Assembly (NCBI RefSeq): GCF_900177745.1
Contig: NZ_FXAR01000001.1
Coordinates: 1 to 64,000 of the forward strand
Direction of reading: 5' to 3'
Length of the DNA stretch: 64,000 bases
Origin: Corynebacterium pollutisoli
GTDB lineage: Bacteria > Actinomycetota > Actinomycetes > Mycobacteriales > Mycobacteriaceae
Positions 47,391-57,616 of the stretch are shown here, one piece after another; within the stretch, counting starts at the first letter, position 1; each line of letters begins with the position of its first letter. The translations under genes and the position numbers were made by a program. The notes under the pieces are model-generated. The model was not told the origin of the DNA. It was given only the letters and a program-made list of their open reading frames with translations, and ran no database searches.

Positions 47391-47468
47391 GATGGCCCCT
47401 GGGTCGGTGATGTCTGTACCCGGAAGTCCAGGAAAGTACTTTCCACTTTGGCAGGAGGGTGCCGTGAA

Positions 47469-48101
47469 TTAACTCGTGGCGACGGCGAAGAGGTAGGCCA
47501 CGAGCATCCGCTTGATCTCACCCACGATGACCTCGAAATGATCCGCATGCTCCGCATCACGGATGGCGAAATTGAGCAGCGACGACACCGTGTGCACCAG
47601 CAGCGCGGCCAGCTGATAGCGCTCCTCGTGGGTGGCGTCGGCCGCCAACGGGGCGACGACCTCGGAGATGATGTCGAGCATCTGCTTCTCCGTCGCCGCC
47701 GCCGTCGCCCGCGTCGCCGGGGTCGACTGCACGGCATGCCACACCGCACGTCGGGAGGGGTCCTCCCGCCACAGACGCGCCAGGTGGTCGATGAACTCGT
47801 CGAGAATGTCCGGCCACTGCGGCGCCGGCACCCGACCCGAGAACTTCTGCAGCTCCGCCACATTCTCCGCGGTGTCCACGCGGTCCAACTCGCAGATGAG
47901 CACGTACTTGTTGGCGAAGAACTGGTACAGGGTGCCGATCGGCACCTCCGCGCGCCGGGCGACCTCGTCGAAGGTGAAGGACTCGAACCCGACGTCGACA
48001 AGCACGCTCCGCGCGGCCGTGAGGATCCGGTTGAAGCGCTCGCGGCTACGGGCCTGGGCGGGCCGCCGACGGGGGACGAGCAGACCGTCGTCGTCGCTCA
48101 T
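47469..48101 (-). CDS. fasR: TetR-family regulator, probable FasR
   Basis: A 210-residue regulator with an N-terminal TetR HTH (about 18-64; FTFDEVARRAEVPIGTLYQFFANK) and a C-terminal ligand domain. It overlaps bcp by the ATGA pattern and lies near fasA and acpS, as fasR (cg2737) next to bcp does in C. glutamicum from memory. FasR senses acyl-CoA and represses fas and acetyl-CoA carboxylase genes there. The symbol rests on gene order and family. Confidence 0.82.
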   Translation of the reverse strand: MSDDDGLLVPRRRPAQARSRERFNRILTAARSVLVDVGFESFTFDEVARRAEVPIGTLYQFFANKYVLICELDRVDTAENVAELQKFSGRVPAPQWPDILDEFIDHLARLWREDPSRRAVWHAVQSTPATRATAAATEKQMLDIISEVVAPLAADATHEERYQLAALLVHTVSSLLNFAIRDAEHADHFEVIVGEIKRMLVAYLFAVATS

Positions 48102-48577
48102 CAGGCGGCGGCGACCTCTCGCAGGATCCGGGCGACATGCCCGGAGGCGCGGACATTGTAACGGGCCAGGCCGATGGTGCCGTCCGGCTCAACGAGGAAC
48201 GTCGAGCGGATCACACCCTGCACGACCTTGCCGTAGTTCTTCTTCTCACCGAACGCGCCCCACTCCGTCATCACCTGCTTATCGACGTCCGACAGCAGCA
48301 TGAAGTTCAGCCCGTGATCCTCCCGGAACGCCGCCAGCTTCTCCGGCTTGTCGGGGGAGATGCCGACGACCGTCACATCGAGATCGTTGAGATCCGCGAT
48401 GGAATCCCGGAAATCACAGGCCTGCGTCGTGCAACCCGGGGTGTTCGCGCGCGGGTAGAAGTAGACGAGCACACGCTGTCCGGCGAAATCCTGCAACGAG
48501 ACCTCCCGACCGGTGTCGTCGGGCAGGGTGAAGTCGGGGGCGGTGTCGCCTTCGGCAAGACGTGAGGAAACAGTCAT
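48101..48577 (-). CDS. bcp: Thioredoxin-dependent thiol peroxidase (BCP/PrxQ)
   Basis: A 158-residue peroxiredoxin that reduces hydrogen and organic peroxides. The peroxidatic Cys49 is in ANTPGCTTQACDFRD and the resolving Cys54 five residues on, the atypical 2-Cys PrxQ pattern. ATG 48577 follows a TATGGT box by seven bases. The LSDVDKQV segment is encoded across a CGTCGATAAGC copy. Confidence 0.95.
   Translation of the reverse strand: MTVSSRLAEGDTAPDFTLPDDTGREVSLQDFAGQRVLVYFYPRANTPGCTTQACDFRDSIADLNDLDVTVVGISPDKPEKLAAFREDHGLNFMLLSDVDKQVMTEWGAFGEKKNYGKVVQGVIRSTFLVEPDGTIGLARYNVRASGHVARILREVAAA
48277..48287 (-). repeat. Dispersed 11-mer CGTCGATAAGC, copy 5
   Basis: Exact copy in bcp, read as Asp-Val-Asp-Lys-Gln, the same frame as in the ABC ATPase gene. 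Confidence 0.7.
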
Positions 48578-48665
48578 GTCCTACACCATACCGCCCTCCA
48601 CCGACAGATCGCGTTACACTACTCTGAAGTAGAACAGATGACCATCAACTAACCGGGAGATCCAC

Positions 48666-48944
48666 GTGGCACGAGACATCAACGATATCCAGCGAGACAT
48701 CGAGCGCACCCGTCGCCAGCTGGCCAGCACCCTCGACGAACTGGCCATCCGCACCAAGCCGCAGGCCCTCGCCGCCGACGCCAAGGTCGAGGCACAGGCC
48801 AAGCTCCAGGACCCGCAGGTGCAGAAGATCCTCGCCGGAGTCGGTGTCGCCGTCGTCGGCCTGGTCACCCTCGTGGTCATGCGCAACCGCAAGCGCACCA
48901 AGGACCTCAAGGAGATCCAGCGCCTCCTCGCCGGCCGCGCATAA
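48666..48944 (+). CDS. Short DUF3618 membrane protein
   Basis: A 92-residue protein with the DUF3618 motif NDIQRDIERTRRQLASTLDELA at the N terminus and one membrane helix (about 58-78; ILAGVGVAVVGLVTLVVM) before a basic tail. GTG 48666 follows a cgggaga site. A paralogue forms the last gene of the 34.7-36.6 kb operon. Confidence 0.87.
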   Translation: MARDINDIQRDIERTRRQLASTLDELAIRTKPQALAADAKVEAQAKLQDPQVQKILAGVGVAVVGLVTLVVMRNRKRTKDLKEIQRLLAGRA

Positions 48945-48988
48945 ATCACTTCTCCTCCCGGCAGGGTGACGCTAAGGTCTGCAGGATC

Positions 48989-49582
48989 ATGCGCACCCTG
49001 CCGCTTTTCGCTGCTCCGCTCCTCGCCGCCACCCTGCTGCTCGCCGGGTGCTCGTCGACTGAGCCCGCGCCCAGCGAAGCAATGATCTCCGAGCGGACCG
49101 ACGCCATGCCGGCGGAGGCCAACGACACCGACGTCCACTTCCTCGGCATGATGGTCCCGCACCACCAGCAGGCCATTGACATGGCCGACGTCCTGCTCGC
49201 CTCCGACGTCACCGACCCCGGCGTGCGCGACCTCGCGCAGCGCATCCGCGACGGCCAGCAGCGCGAGAACGACCAGATGAACGCCCTGGCCGACCAGTGG
49301 CGCATCGACGCCGACATGGACCTGCACTCCCACCACATCGCCAACGGCATGGTCTCCCCGGGAGTCTTCGACACCTACGCCGCCCTGGAGGGCGAGGAGT
49401 TGCGCACCCGGTTCCTCGAACTCATGCACTTCCACCACGCCGAGGTCATCGCCATGACCCGCGATCAGGTGGACAACGGCGGATACGCTCCGCTGCGGGA
49501 CATGGCAGCGGAGATGATCGACGTGCAGACCGCCGAGATGGCGGAGATGGAGCAGATGTACGGCGGGGTGCCGACACCCTAG
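48989..49582 (+). CDS. DUF305 lipoprotein
   Basis: A 197-residue secreted lipoprotein with signal peptide and lipobox LLLAGC (Cys21). The DUF305 domain shows its paired-histidine motifs MMVPHHQQAIDMA and LMHFHHAEVIAM, spaced Met residues and DLHSHHIAN, suggesting copper or other metal binding at the cell surface. A TAAGGT box (48973-48978) lies ten bases before ATG 48989. The stop overlaps the stop of the convergent HNH gene (CTAG). Confidence 0.9.
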   Translation: MRTLPLFAAPLLAATLLLAGCSSTEPAPSEAMISERTDAMPAEANDTDVHFLGMMVPHHQQAIDMADVLLASDVTDPGVRDLAQRIRDGQQRENDQMNALADQWRIDADMDLHSHHIANGMVSPGVFDTYAALEGEELRTRFLELMHFHHAEVIAMTRDQVDNGGYAPLRDMAAEMIDVQTAEMAEMEQMYGGVPTP

Positions 49583-50709
49583 GTACTGACCAGGGCCCGG
49601 GCTGACAACGCCCGCAGCGGATGCGAATTCGCCCGCGGCGGCCCACCATCCGGCGGGATGTGCACCACCCCACCCGGACGCCGCTCCACCCGCCCGTTCC
49701 GTGGTGGGGCATCCGGATCATCATCGTTGAGACCGTTGTGCTTCGAACACAACATCGTCATCTCCTGGACATTCGTGTTCCCACCCTTGTCCCAGGCGGT
49801 GATGTGGTGCACCTGGCACTCATCACCCGCCGTCGTACACTCCGGACCCTCACAGATCAAAGACTCCGCAGCCAGCAGGATCCGCTGCTTCAGACTCGCG
49901 GTCCGCTTCGACCGGTACAACTCCACCGGACCAGCCACCGGATCATAGATACCCACGTAGTAGTACTCCGCAGTCACCTCCTCCAACAACTGCGCACCGG
50001 TCATGGTCGTGCCGTCGGCGATCCCGAAGATCGTCTCATCACCCTCCCGACGCAGCACCTTCGCCCAGTCCGGCAATCCCACCACCACCAACGGGACAGG
50101 GGCCACCGGACCAGCCCCCGCACCGACAGCGTCTCCGGTGAACAGGGCGTCGAACAACGCCTGCTCATAACCCAGCTTCGGATCCACCTGACGCAACTGC
50201 TGCGCCGTAGGACGCAGGCGGGCGAGGAACCCGGTGATGTAGCGGGCCGGACCCGTGATCGTGATGGTGCGCAGCCCTTGCGCGTCGGTGTTCTTCCCAC
50301 CCTTGATCCCCCGGCGTCCGAAGGCCTGGCGACCATCGTCGTCGACCCCACGATTGAGCTCCAACACCCGGGCCGCAGCCGCCCGGTCGATCTCGGCGAC
50401 CGTACCGCGCAGCCCCACCAACTCCACCCGTAGCTCCCACTCGGTGACGGCGGCGCCGCGGAGGAGTTTGCGGGTGTGCTTCTCGATCACCGCCAACGCA
50501 TCCAGCGACAGATCCCCGGCTGTCTGCCGGGCCTTCTTCTGCAGTCGACGGTGCCGGGTCGGGCCGAAATACACCTCGGCCAGCTTCGACCATGCCCCCG
50601 CGTCCCGGAACCCCAGCGCGTCAAGACGGGCGCGGGTCAGGTGCCCGGAGGTGATCGCCTCCAGCACCCGCATGCCCCGCAGGGCCTCCAACGCCGCGTC
50701 AATGTCCAT
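49579..50709 (-). CDS. DUF222/HNH endonuclease-domain protein (13E12-like)
   Basis: A 376-residue protein with an N-terminal helical DUF222 region and a C-terminal HNH nuclease domain: Cys pairs in ICEGPECTTAGDECQVHHITAWDKGG (about 290-315) and the closing MLCSKHN. This family is greatly amplified in actinobacteria (the 13E12 repeat family of mycobacteria), is probably mobile or defence-related, and has no settled function. ATG 50709 follows a TATCGT box by seven bases; an in-frame upstream start is less likely. Confidence 0.88.
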   Translation of the reverse strand: MDIDAALEALRGMRVLEAITSGHLTRARLDALGFRDAGAWSKLAEVYFGPTRHRRLQKKARQTAGDLSLDALAVIEKHTRKLLRGAAVTEWELRVELVGLRGTVAEIDRAAAARVLELNRGVDDDGRQAFGRRGIKGGKNTDAQGLRTITITGPARYITGFLARLRPTAQQLRQVDPKLGYEQALFDALFTGDAVGAGAGPVAPVPLVVVGLPDWAKVLRREGDETIFGIADGTTMTGAQLLEEVTAEYYYVGIYDPVAGPVELYRSKRTASLKQRILLAAESLICEGPECTTAGDECQVHHITAWDKGGNTNVQEMTMLCSKHNGLNDDDPDAPPRNGRVERRPGGVVHIPPDGGPPRANSHPLRALSARALVST

Positions 50710-50739
50710 GCCCCGGACGATAAACCCCCACCACGCCGA

Positions 50740-50750
50740 CGTCGATAAGC
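50740..50750 (+). repeat. Dispersed 11-mer CGTCGATAAGC, copy 6
   Basis: Exact intergenic copy, about 30 bases upstream of the HNH gene start. Confidence 0.7.
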
Positions 50751-50820
50751 ACCAACCCCGGCCTGTGGACAACCCCCACCTATCCACAGAAACCGGAGTT
50801 TCTGTCAGCAGACCAGTTGA

Positions 50821-51327
50821 CTAACCCCGCGGCACCACGTAGTCGAGCAGTCGCGCGCCGTCGGGCTGCAGCTCGGCCCAGGTGCCGGGCACCTCGAGGA
50901 CGGCGATGGCGCTGGTGGGGAATTTGGTGTCGATGCCCTGCCAGCCGGGGTTGTCGTCACGCGGGGCGAGCTCGCGGACGGCTTCCTCGACGCCCGGCCA
51001 GTGGGCGAGGACCAGGGCCGTGCCGACGGTCTCGGGGAGGGTGTGCAGGAGGCGGAGGAAGTCCTCGGTGCTGCCGCCGTAGAGGGCGTCGTGGAAGGTG
51101 ACGTGCTCGGCGTGCCCGCCGCCGGCCTCGACGCGGTCCCAGGTCAGGCGGGTGCGGGTGGAGGTGGAGCTGAGGACGCGGTCGATGGTGCCGACGTGTT
51201 CGGCCAGCCACTCGCCGGCGGCCTTGCCGTCGCGGCGGCCGCGCTTGTTGAGCGGGCGCTGGTGGTCCGGCAGCGGTTCCTTCCACGACGATTTCGCGTG
51301 GCGCATGATGACGAGGCGGTGGCTCAT
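50821..51327 (-). CDS. SixA-like histidine phosphatase
   Basis: A 168-residue histidine-phosphatase-superfamily protein with the catalytic RHAKSSW near the N terminus, RPLNKRGRRDG, STRTRLTWDRV and the second His in LVLAHWPGVEE. In E. coli SixA removes phosphate from phosphohistidine; the substrate here is unknown. ATG 51327 follows a TAAGCT box by seven bases. Confidence 0.88.
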   Translation of the reverse strand: MSHRLVIMRHAKSSWKEPLPDHQRPLNKRGRRDGKAAGEWLAEHVGTIDRVLSSTSTRTRLTWDRVEAGGGHAEHVTFHDALYGGSTEDFLRLLHTLPETVGTALVLAHWPGVEEAVRELAPRDDNPGWQGIDTKFPTSAIAVLEVPGTWAELQPDGARLLDYVVPRG

Positions 51328-51332
51328 GGGTG

Positions 51333-51896
51333 TCAGCTTAGCTGGGCGCCGGCCTTCACCAGCTCCTGAAGCGCCGCCTCGCCGCGCGCCTCGTCGACGG
51401 GGGAGCACAGGTCGGTGAGGACGCGGACCTCGAAGCCCTCCTCCAGGGCATCGAGCGAGGTGGCGCGCACGCAGTGGTCGGTGGCGATGCCCACGACGTC
51501 GAGCTTCTCGACGCCCCGTTCCTTCAGCCACTCCGCCATGCTGACGCCGTCGGCGGCACCTTCGAAACCGGAGTAGGCGGCGGTGTACTCGCCCTTCCGG
51601 AAGTAGGCCTCGATGCGGTCGGCACGGACATCCTCGTGCAGGGCGGCGCCCTTCGACTCCGCGACGCAGTGGACGGGCCAGGAGTCGACGTAGTCGGGGT
51701 TGTCGGAGAAGTGGGAGCCGGGGTCGATGTGCCAGTCCTGGGTGGCGATGATGTGGGCGTAACGGTCGCCGTGGGAGTCCTGGTACTCGCCGATCAGCCG
51801 GGCGACCTCATCACCTCGGTCGGTCGCGAGGGACCCGCCGGGGCAGAAGTCGTTCTGGACGTCGACGATGACAAGGGCGGTCTTGGGAGTGTTCAT
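51333..51896 (-). CDS. pncA: Nicotinamidase/pyrazinamidase (isochorismatase fold)
   Basis: A 187-residue amidase converting nicotinamide to nicotinate. The catalytic triad is Asp12 (VDVQNDF), Lys100 (FRKGEY) and Cys141 (TDHCVRA); metal ligands are Asp53, His55 and His61. ATG 51896 follows a TATGCT box by six bases. It ends five bases before the SixA-like gene's start. Supplies substrate to PncB. Confidence 0.94.
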   Translation of the reverse strand: MNTPKTALVIVDVQNDFCPGGSLATDRGDEVARLIGEYQDSHGDRYAHIIATQDWHIDPGSHFSDNPDYVDSWPVHCVAESKGAALHEDVRADRIEAYFRKGEYTAAYSGFEGAADGVSMAEWLKERGVEKLDVVGIATDHCVRATSLDALEEGFEVRVLTDLCSPVDEARGEAALQELVKAGAQLS

Positions 51897-51916
51897 ACCG
51901 CCAGCATAGGTCGGGT

Positions 51917-52414
51917 TCACTCCAGCCAGTCGGCCACCTGGTCCACCAGTTCACCGGGCGAATAGGCGATGTTGAACACGTGGCCGTCCTCGTCGTCGGC
52001 CAGCGGCTCGAGGGTGGCGAGCTGCGAGTCGAGCAGCGACGTCGGCATGAAGTGCCCCGGGCGGCGCGACATGCGTTTGTCCAGGACGTCCCGCGTGCCG
52101 TGGACGTGCACGAACACCACCTGCGGCGCCATCCGGCGGATGAGGTCCCGGTAGGAACGCTTCAGCGCCGAACACCCGATGATGCCGCCGTCGGGGTGGT
52201 CGTCCAGCCACTGCCCGACCAGCTCCAGCCACGGCCAGCGGTCCTCGTCGGTCAGGGGGACGCCGGCGGCCATCTTGTCGATGTTGGCCTGGGGGTGCAG
52301 GTCGTCGCCGTCCCGGTAGGGCAGGCCCAGGCGGGCGCCCAGCAGTTCGCCGACGGTGGTCTTGCCGGAGCCGGAGACCCCCATGACCACGATGTGTCTG
52401 CGCATCGTCATCAC
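51917..52414 (-). CDS. gntK: Gluconokinase (GntK type)
   Basis: A 165-residue P-loop kinase with GVSGSGKTTVGELL, RDGDDLHP and the GVPLTDEDRWPWL motif typical of gluconokinase, which makes 6-phosphogluconate. It is the last gene of the uronate operon, its ATG overlapping the manD stop. Its presence instead of a KDG kinase is odd: it may let gluconate share the route, or it may accept another acid. Starts at 52405 or 52414 are both possible. Confidence 0.9.
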   Translation of the reverse strand: MMTMRRHIVVMGVSGSGKTTVGELLGARLGLPYRDGDDLHPQANIDKMAAGVPLTDEDRWPWLELVGQWLDDHPDGGIIGCSALKRSYRDLIRRMAPQVVFVHVHGTRDVLDKRMSRRPGHFMPTSLLDSQLATLEPLADDEDGHVFNIAYSPGELVDQVADWLE

Positions 52415-53646
52415 CAGTTGTGCACGGTGCCGTCGGCAAGCCGGTTGTAGGGCAGGTAGGCCTGCTCGTAGGGGTACTTCTCGGCGGCCTCGGCGTTGAA
52501 CTCGACACCCAGGCCGGGGGTCTCGCCCGGGTTGAGGTAGCCGTTCTCGAAGGCCAGGGACTCCGTGAACACCTCCTTCGTCTTCTCGGAGTGCGGCATG
52601 TACTCCTGCAGGCCGAAGTTGTGGATGGTCATGCCGACGTGGAGCTGGGCGGCGAACCCGATCGGGGAGACGTCGGTGGGGCCGTGGAAACCGGACTTGA
52701 CCTGGTACATCTCGGCGTAGTTCATGACCTTCTTCAGCTGGGTGATGCCGCCGAAGTGGGTGGAGGCGCAGCGGACGTAGTCGATGAGCTGCTCGGAGAT
52801 GAGGTCCTTGATGTCGTAGATCGAGTTGAACACCTCACCGATGGCCAGGGGGGTGGTGGTCTGGCTGCGGACGTACCGCAGGGCCTCTTGGTTCTCGGCG
52901 GGGGTGCAGTCCTCCAGCCAGTACAGGTCGTAGGGCTCGAGGGACTTGCCCAGCTGGGCGGCCTCGCGCGGGGTCATGCGGTGGTGCCCGTCGTGGAGGA
53001 GGGGCAGGTCGGGGCCGAACTCGTTACGCACCGCCTCGAAGACGGTGGGGACGTGCCGCAGGTAGGCGCGGGTGTCCCAGTCCTCCTCGACGGGCCAGGA
53101 ACCACGGTTGGCGGGCTCGAAGTCATAACGTTCGCCGGAGGACTGGGCCTGGGCGGCCACGCCGTAGAGCTTCTCGATGCCGGGGACGGAGGTCTGCACG
53201 CGGATGGACTTGTAGCCCTCCTCCATCTCGTAGCGGATGGAGTCGAAGAGGGACTCCAGGTCCATGCCGGAGGCGTGGCCGTAGGCGCGGCAACCACGGC
53301 GGGAGGCACCGCCGAGGAGGTCGTAGACCGGCATGCCGGCGTACTTGCCCTTGATGTCCCACAGGGCCATGTCGACGGCGGCGATGGCGGCCATGGTGAC
53401 CGGGCCGCGGCGCCAGTAGGCGGCGCGGTACAGGAACTGCCAGGTGTCCTCGATGTTGCGGGAGTCGCGGCCCACCATGAGCTGGGCGACGTGGTCCCGC
53501 AGGTAGGAGGCCACGGCCAGTTCGCGGCCGTTGAGGGTGGCGTCACCGATGCCGACGACGCCGTCGTCGGTGGTCAGGCGCAGGGTGACGAAGTTGCGGG
53601 ACGGGGAGGTGACGAAGACCTCGGCGTTGACGATCTTGGTGGACAT
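52411..53646 (-). CDS. manD: Enolase-superfamily sugar-acid dehydratase, probable D-mannonate dehydratase (ManD/RspA)
   Basis: A 411-residue TIM-barrel enzyme converting D-mannonate to 2-keto-3-deoxy-D-gluconate. Metal ligands fit Asp219 (LLHDGHH), Glu245 (WLEDCTP) and Glu271 (AIGEVFNS), with His221 as a catalytic candidate. The VQTSVPGIEKLYG and SGFHGPTDVSPIG segments place it in the ManD/RspA group. It replaces the unrelated UxuA of E. coli. Some members also use D-gluconate, which may explain the neighbouring gluconokinase. ATG 53646 has a gaaagg site. Confidence 0.9.
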   Translation of the reverse strand: MSTKIVNAEVFVTSPSRNFVTLRLTTDDGVVGIGDATLNGRELAVASYLRDHVAQLMVGRDSRNIEDTWQFLYRAAYWRRGPVTMAAIAAVDMALWDIKGKYAGMPVYDLLGGASRRGCRAYGHASGMDLESLFDSIRYEMEEGYKSIRVQTSVPGIEKLYGVAAQAQSSGERYDFEPANRGSWPVEEDWDTRAYLRHVPTVFEAVRNEFGPDLPLLHDGHHRMTPREAAQLGKSLEPYDLYWLEDCTPAENQEALRYVRSQTTTPLAIGEVFNSIYDIKDLISEQLIDYVRCASTHFGGITQLKKVMNYAEMYQVKSGFHGPTDVSPIGFAAQLHVGMTIHNFGLQEYMPHSEKTKEVFTESLAFENGYLNPGETPGLGVEFNAEAAEKYPYEQAYLPYNRLADGTVHNW

Positions 53647-53660
53647 GGGGGTTGTTCCTT

Positions 53661-55745
53661 TCAGGGACGGGCGTCGGGGTACTTGCTGGCGTACAGGCCG
53701 ACGACCATGGCGGCGACCTGCTCGTAGGTCATGGATCCGGTGTTGACCACCAGGTCGTAGTCCTCGTCGGCGTTCGGGTCCCACTGGTAGAGGGCGCGGG
53801 ACATTTCGGCGCGGATACGGTCCTCGTTCTCGATCTGCTCGGTGGCCTGCGAGGCACTGAGGCCGGTCTGGTGCATGACGCGTTCGACGCGTTTGCCCAG
53901 CGGGGCGACGAGGCGGACGTGGACCGCACCGACCACGCGGCCCAGGACGAGGGCACCGTTGCGGCCGAGGATGACACCGCCGTTCTCCACGGCGCTGAGG
54001 ACCTCGCGGGTGTTGTTCTGGGCGATCTTGTGGTTGGCGGACAGGTTGCTGGCGAACGCCAGGTCGGTGTCCTGGGAACCGGTCAGCGACACGGCCCGCA
54101 TCCAGCGTTCGATGCCGGAGTCGGAGATGAACGCGGACCGGTCGACGGTGGCCAGCTCGGCGGAGGAGAAGCGCTGCCCGATGTAGGGGACGCCGAGTTT
54201 CTCCGCGATGAGTGGGGCGATGTCGGTGGCGCCGGAGCCGCGCAGCCCGAAGACGGTGACGATCGGCGGGTGGCCCTCGGCCACCTTGCGCAGCAGGGTG
54301 GTACGGCCGTCGCCGACGGTCGGCACCTGGACGCGCTCCTCGGGGACACCCTTGGCGCCGGCGACGGCGGACTGGGTGCGACGCTCGTTGAGCTCGGCGA
54401 CGACGCGGGCGTGGAGCTCTGCGCCCAGCGGGTACATGAGCATGACCAGCAGGGCGACGATGGCCAGGGCGGCGGGCACGAGGCCGGTGGCGTAGCGGAT
54501 GCCCTGCAGGGCGTCGGCACTCTGGTCGGGGGCCTGGGCGACGTAGCCGAAGGCGCCGATGACGGCCATGCCGGCCCAGCCGCCGATGCCCTGCCCGACC
54601 TTACGGATGAAGGACAGGATGGAGTAGGAGCCGCCCTCGGCGCGGACGCCGGTCTTCCATTCGCCGTAGTCGACGGTGTCGGCCTGCATGGAGAACATCA
54701 GGGCGTTGGTGCCGCCGGTGCCCAGGCCGAGGAGGAACCAGGCGACGATGGCGATGGGCAGGTTGCCGGAGGGCAGGAACAGGATGACGGCGTAGCCGAG
54801 GACCGCCAGGACGGCGGAGAGGACGTAGCCGTCGCGCTTGCCCAGGCGGATGGTGATCGCCGGGACGAGGGAGGCGATGAGGATGGTGCCGACGGTCTGG
54901 GCCAGCATGAGGTAGGCGAACCAGCCGGCGTTGCCGAGCACGTAGATGGCGTAGTACATGGCGACGGCGTTCATGGTGAACATCGCTGCCAGCAGGAAGA
55001 ACGCGCCGAGGCAGAGGATGAGCAGGGGCTTGTTCTTCCCGATCATCCGGAACGTGGAGCGGAAGGAGATCTGGCCCCGGGAGCGGGGGACGACCTCGCG
55101 GGAGTTGGCGAAGCAGATCAGGTAGAGCACCACGGCGATGACGCCGAGCGCCAGGCAGGACAGCGTGAACTTGAGGCGGACGTTGTCGGAGGTGGTGTCC
55201 TGGAACTGCGGGGCGACGAAGAAGGAGAGGATGACGCCGGTCACCGAGGAGGCGATGGAGCGGGCGCCGGACAGCTTGGAACGGTCGACCGGGTCCTGGG
55301 TCATAGCCGCCGACAGGGAGCCGTAGGGGATGTTCACGAAGGAGTACATCAGCTGGTAGGCGGCGTCGAAAAGCAGGATCCAGGCGACCGTCATGGTGGG
55401 GGAGAGACCGGCGGGCGTCGAGAAGAGCAGGACGAAGAAGACGGCCAGCGGGGTGGATCCGAAGAGGATCCACGGGCGGAGGCGACCCCAGCGGGTGTCG
55501 GCCCGGTCGACGGTCTGCCCGGCGAGCAGGTCGGAGATGCCCGCCCAGATCTTGGTCACGCCGTAGATGGTGCCGGCGATGCCGGCGGAGACTCCGGCGA
55601 TCTCGGTCATGAACACCATGAGGAACATGGAGGTCATGAGGAACGAGAGGTTGTTCGCCACGTCACCGAGTGCGTAGGACAGCACACGGTGGGTGGGCAT
55701 CTTGCCCGTGGCCGCGACCTCAGGGGAGGTGGTGTGCGTGGTCAT
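53661..55745 (-). CDS. GPH-type hexuronide symporter fused to a cytidylate-kinase-like domain
   Basis: The 694-residue protein joins two families. Residues 1-458 form a twelve-helix glycoside-pentoside-hexuronide:cation symporter with ALGDVANNLSF at the start, DRADTRWGRLRPW (about 80-92) and the GPH signature DYGEWKTG (about 359-366). After a linker, residues 495-690 resemble the cytidylate-kinase-like family: VTVFGLRGSGATDIAPLIAEKLGVPYIGQRFS with a lysine-less P-loop, RNGALVLGR and YDLVVNTGSMTYEQVA. Neither domain is truncated and the frame is continuous. It is the operon's importer for beta-glucuronides or hexuronates; the cytoplasmic domain may sense nucleotides, phosphorylate something, or regulate transport. 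Confidence 0.92.
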   Translation of the reverse strand: MTTHTTSPEVAATGKMPTHRVLSYALGDVANNLSFLMTSMFLMVFMTEIAGVSAGIAGTIYGVTKIWAGISDLLAGQTVDRADTRWGRLRPWILFGSTPLAVFFVLLFSTPAGLSPTMTVAWILLFDAAYQLMYSFVNIPYGSLSAAMTQDPVDRSKLSGARSIASSVTGVILSFFVAPQFQDTTSDNVRLKFTLSCLALGVIAVVLYLICFANSREVVPRSRGQISFRSTFRMIGKNKPLLILCLGAFFLLAAMFTMNAVAMYYAIYVLGNAGWFAYLMLAQTVGTILIASLVPAITIRLGKRDGYVLSAVLAVLGYAVILFLPSGNLPIAIVAWFLLGLGTGGTNALMFSMQADTVDYGEWKTGVRAEGGSYSILSFIRKVGQGIGGWAGMAVIGAFGYVAQAPDQSADALQGIRYATGLVPAALAIVALLVMLMYPLGAELHARVVAELNERRTQSAVAGAKGVPEERVQVPTVGDGRTTLLRKVAEGHPPIVTVFGLRGSGATDIAPLIAEKLGVPYIGQRFSSAELATVDRSAFISDSGIERWMRAVSLTGSQDTDLAFASNLSANHKIAQNNTREVLSAVENGGVILGRNGALVLGRVVGAVHVRLVAPLGKRVERVMHQTGLSASQATEQIENEDRIRAEMSRALYQWDPNADEDYDLVVNTGSMTYEQVAAMVVGLYASKYPDARP

Positions 55746-55777
55746 TGTTGTGCCTTGGCATTTTCAGTTGTCGGGGT

Positions 55778-57616
<1,839 letters not shown>

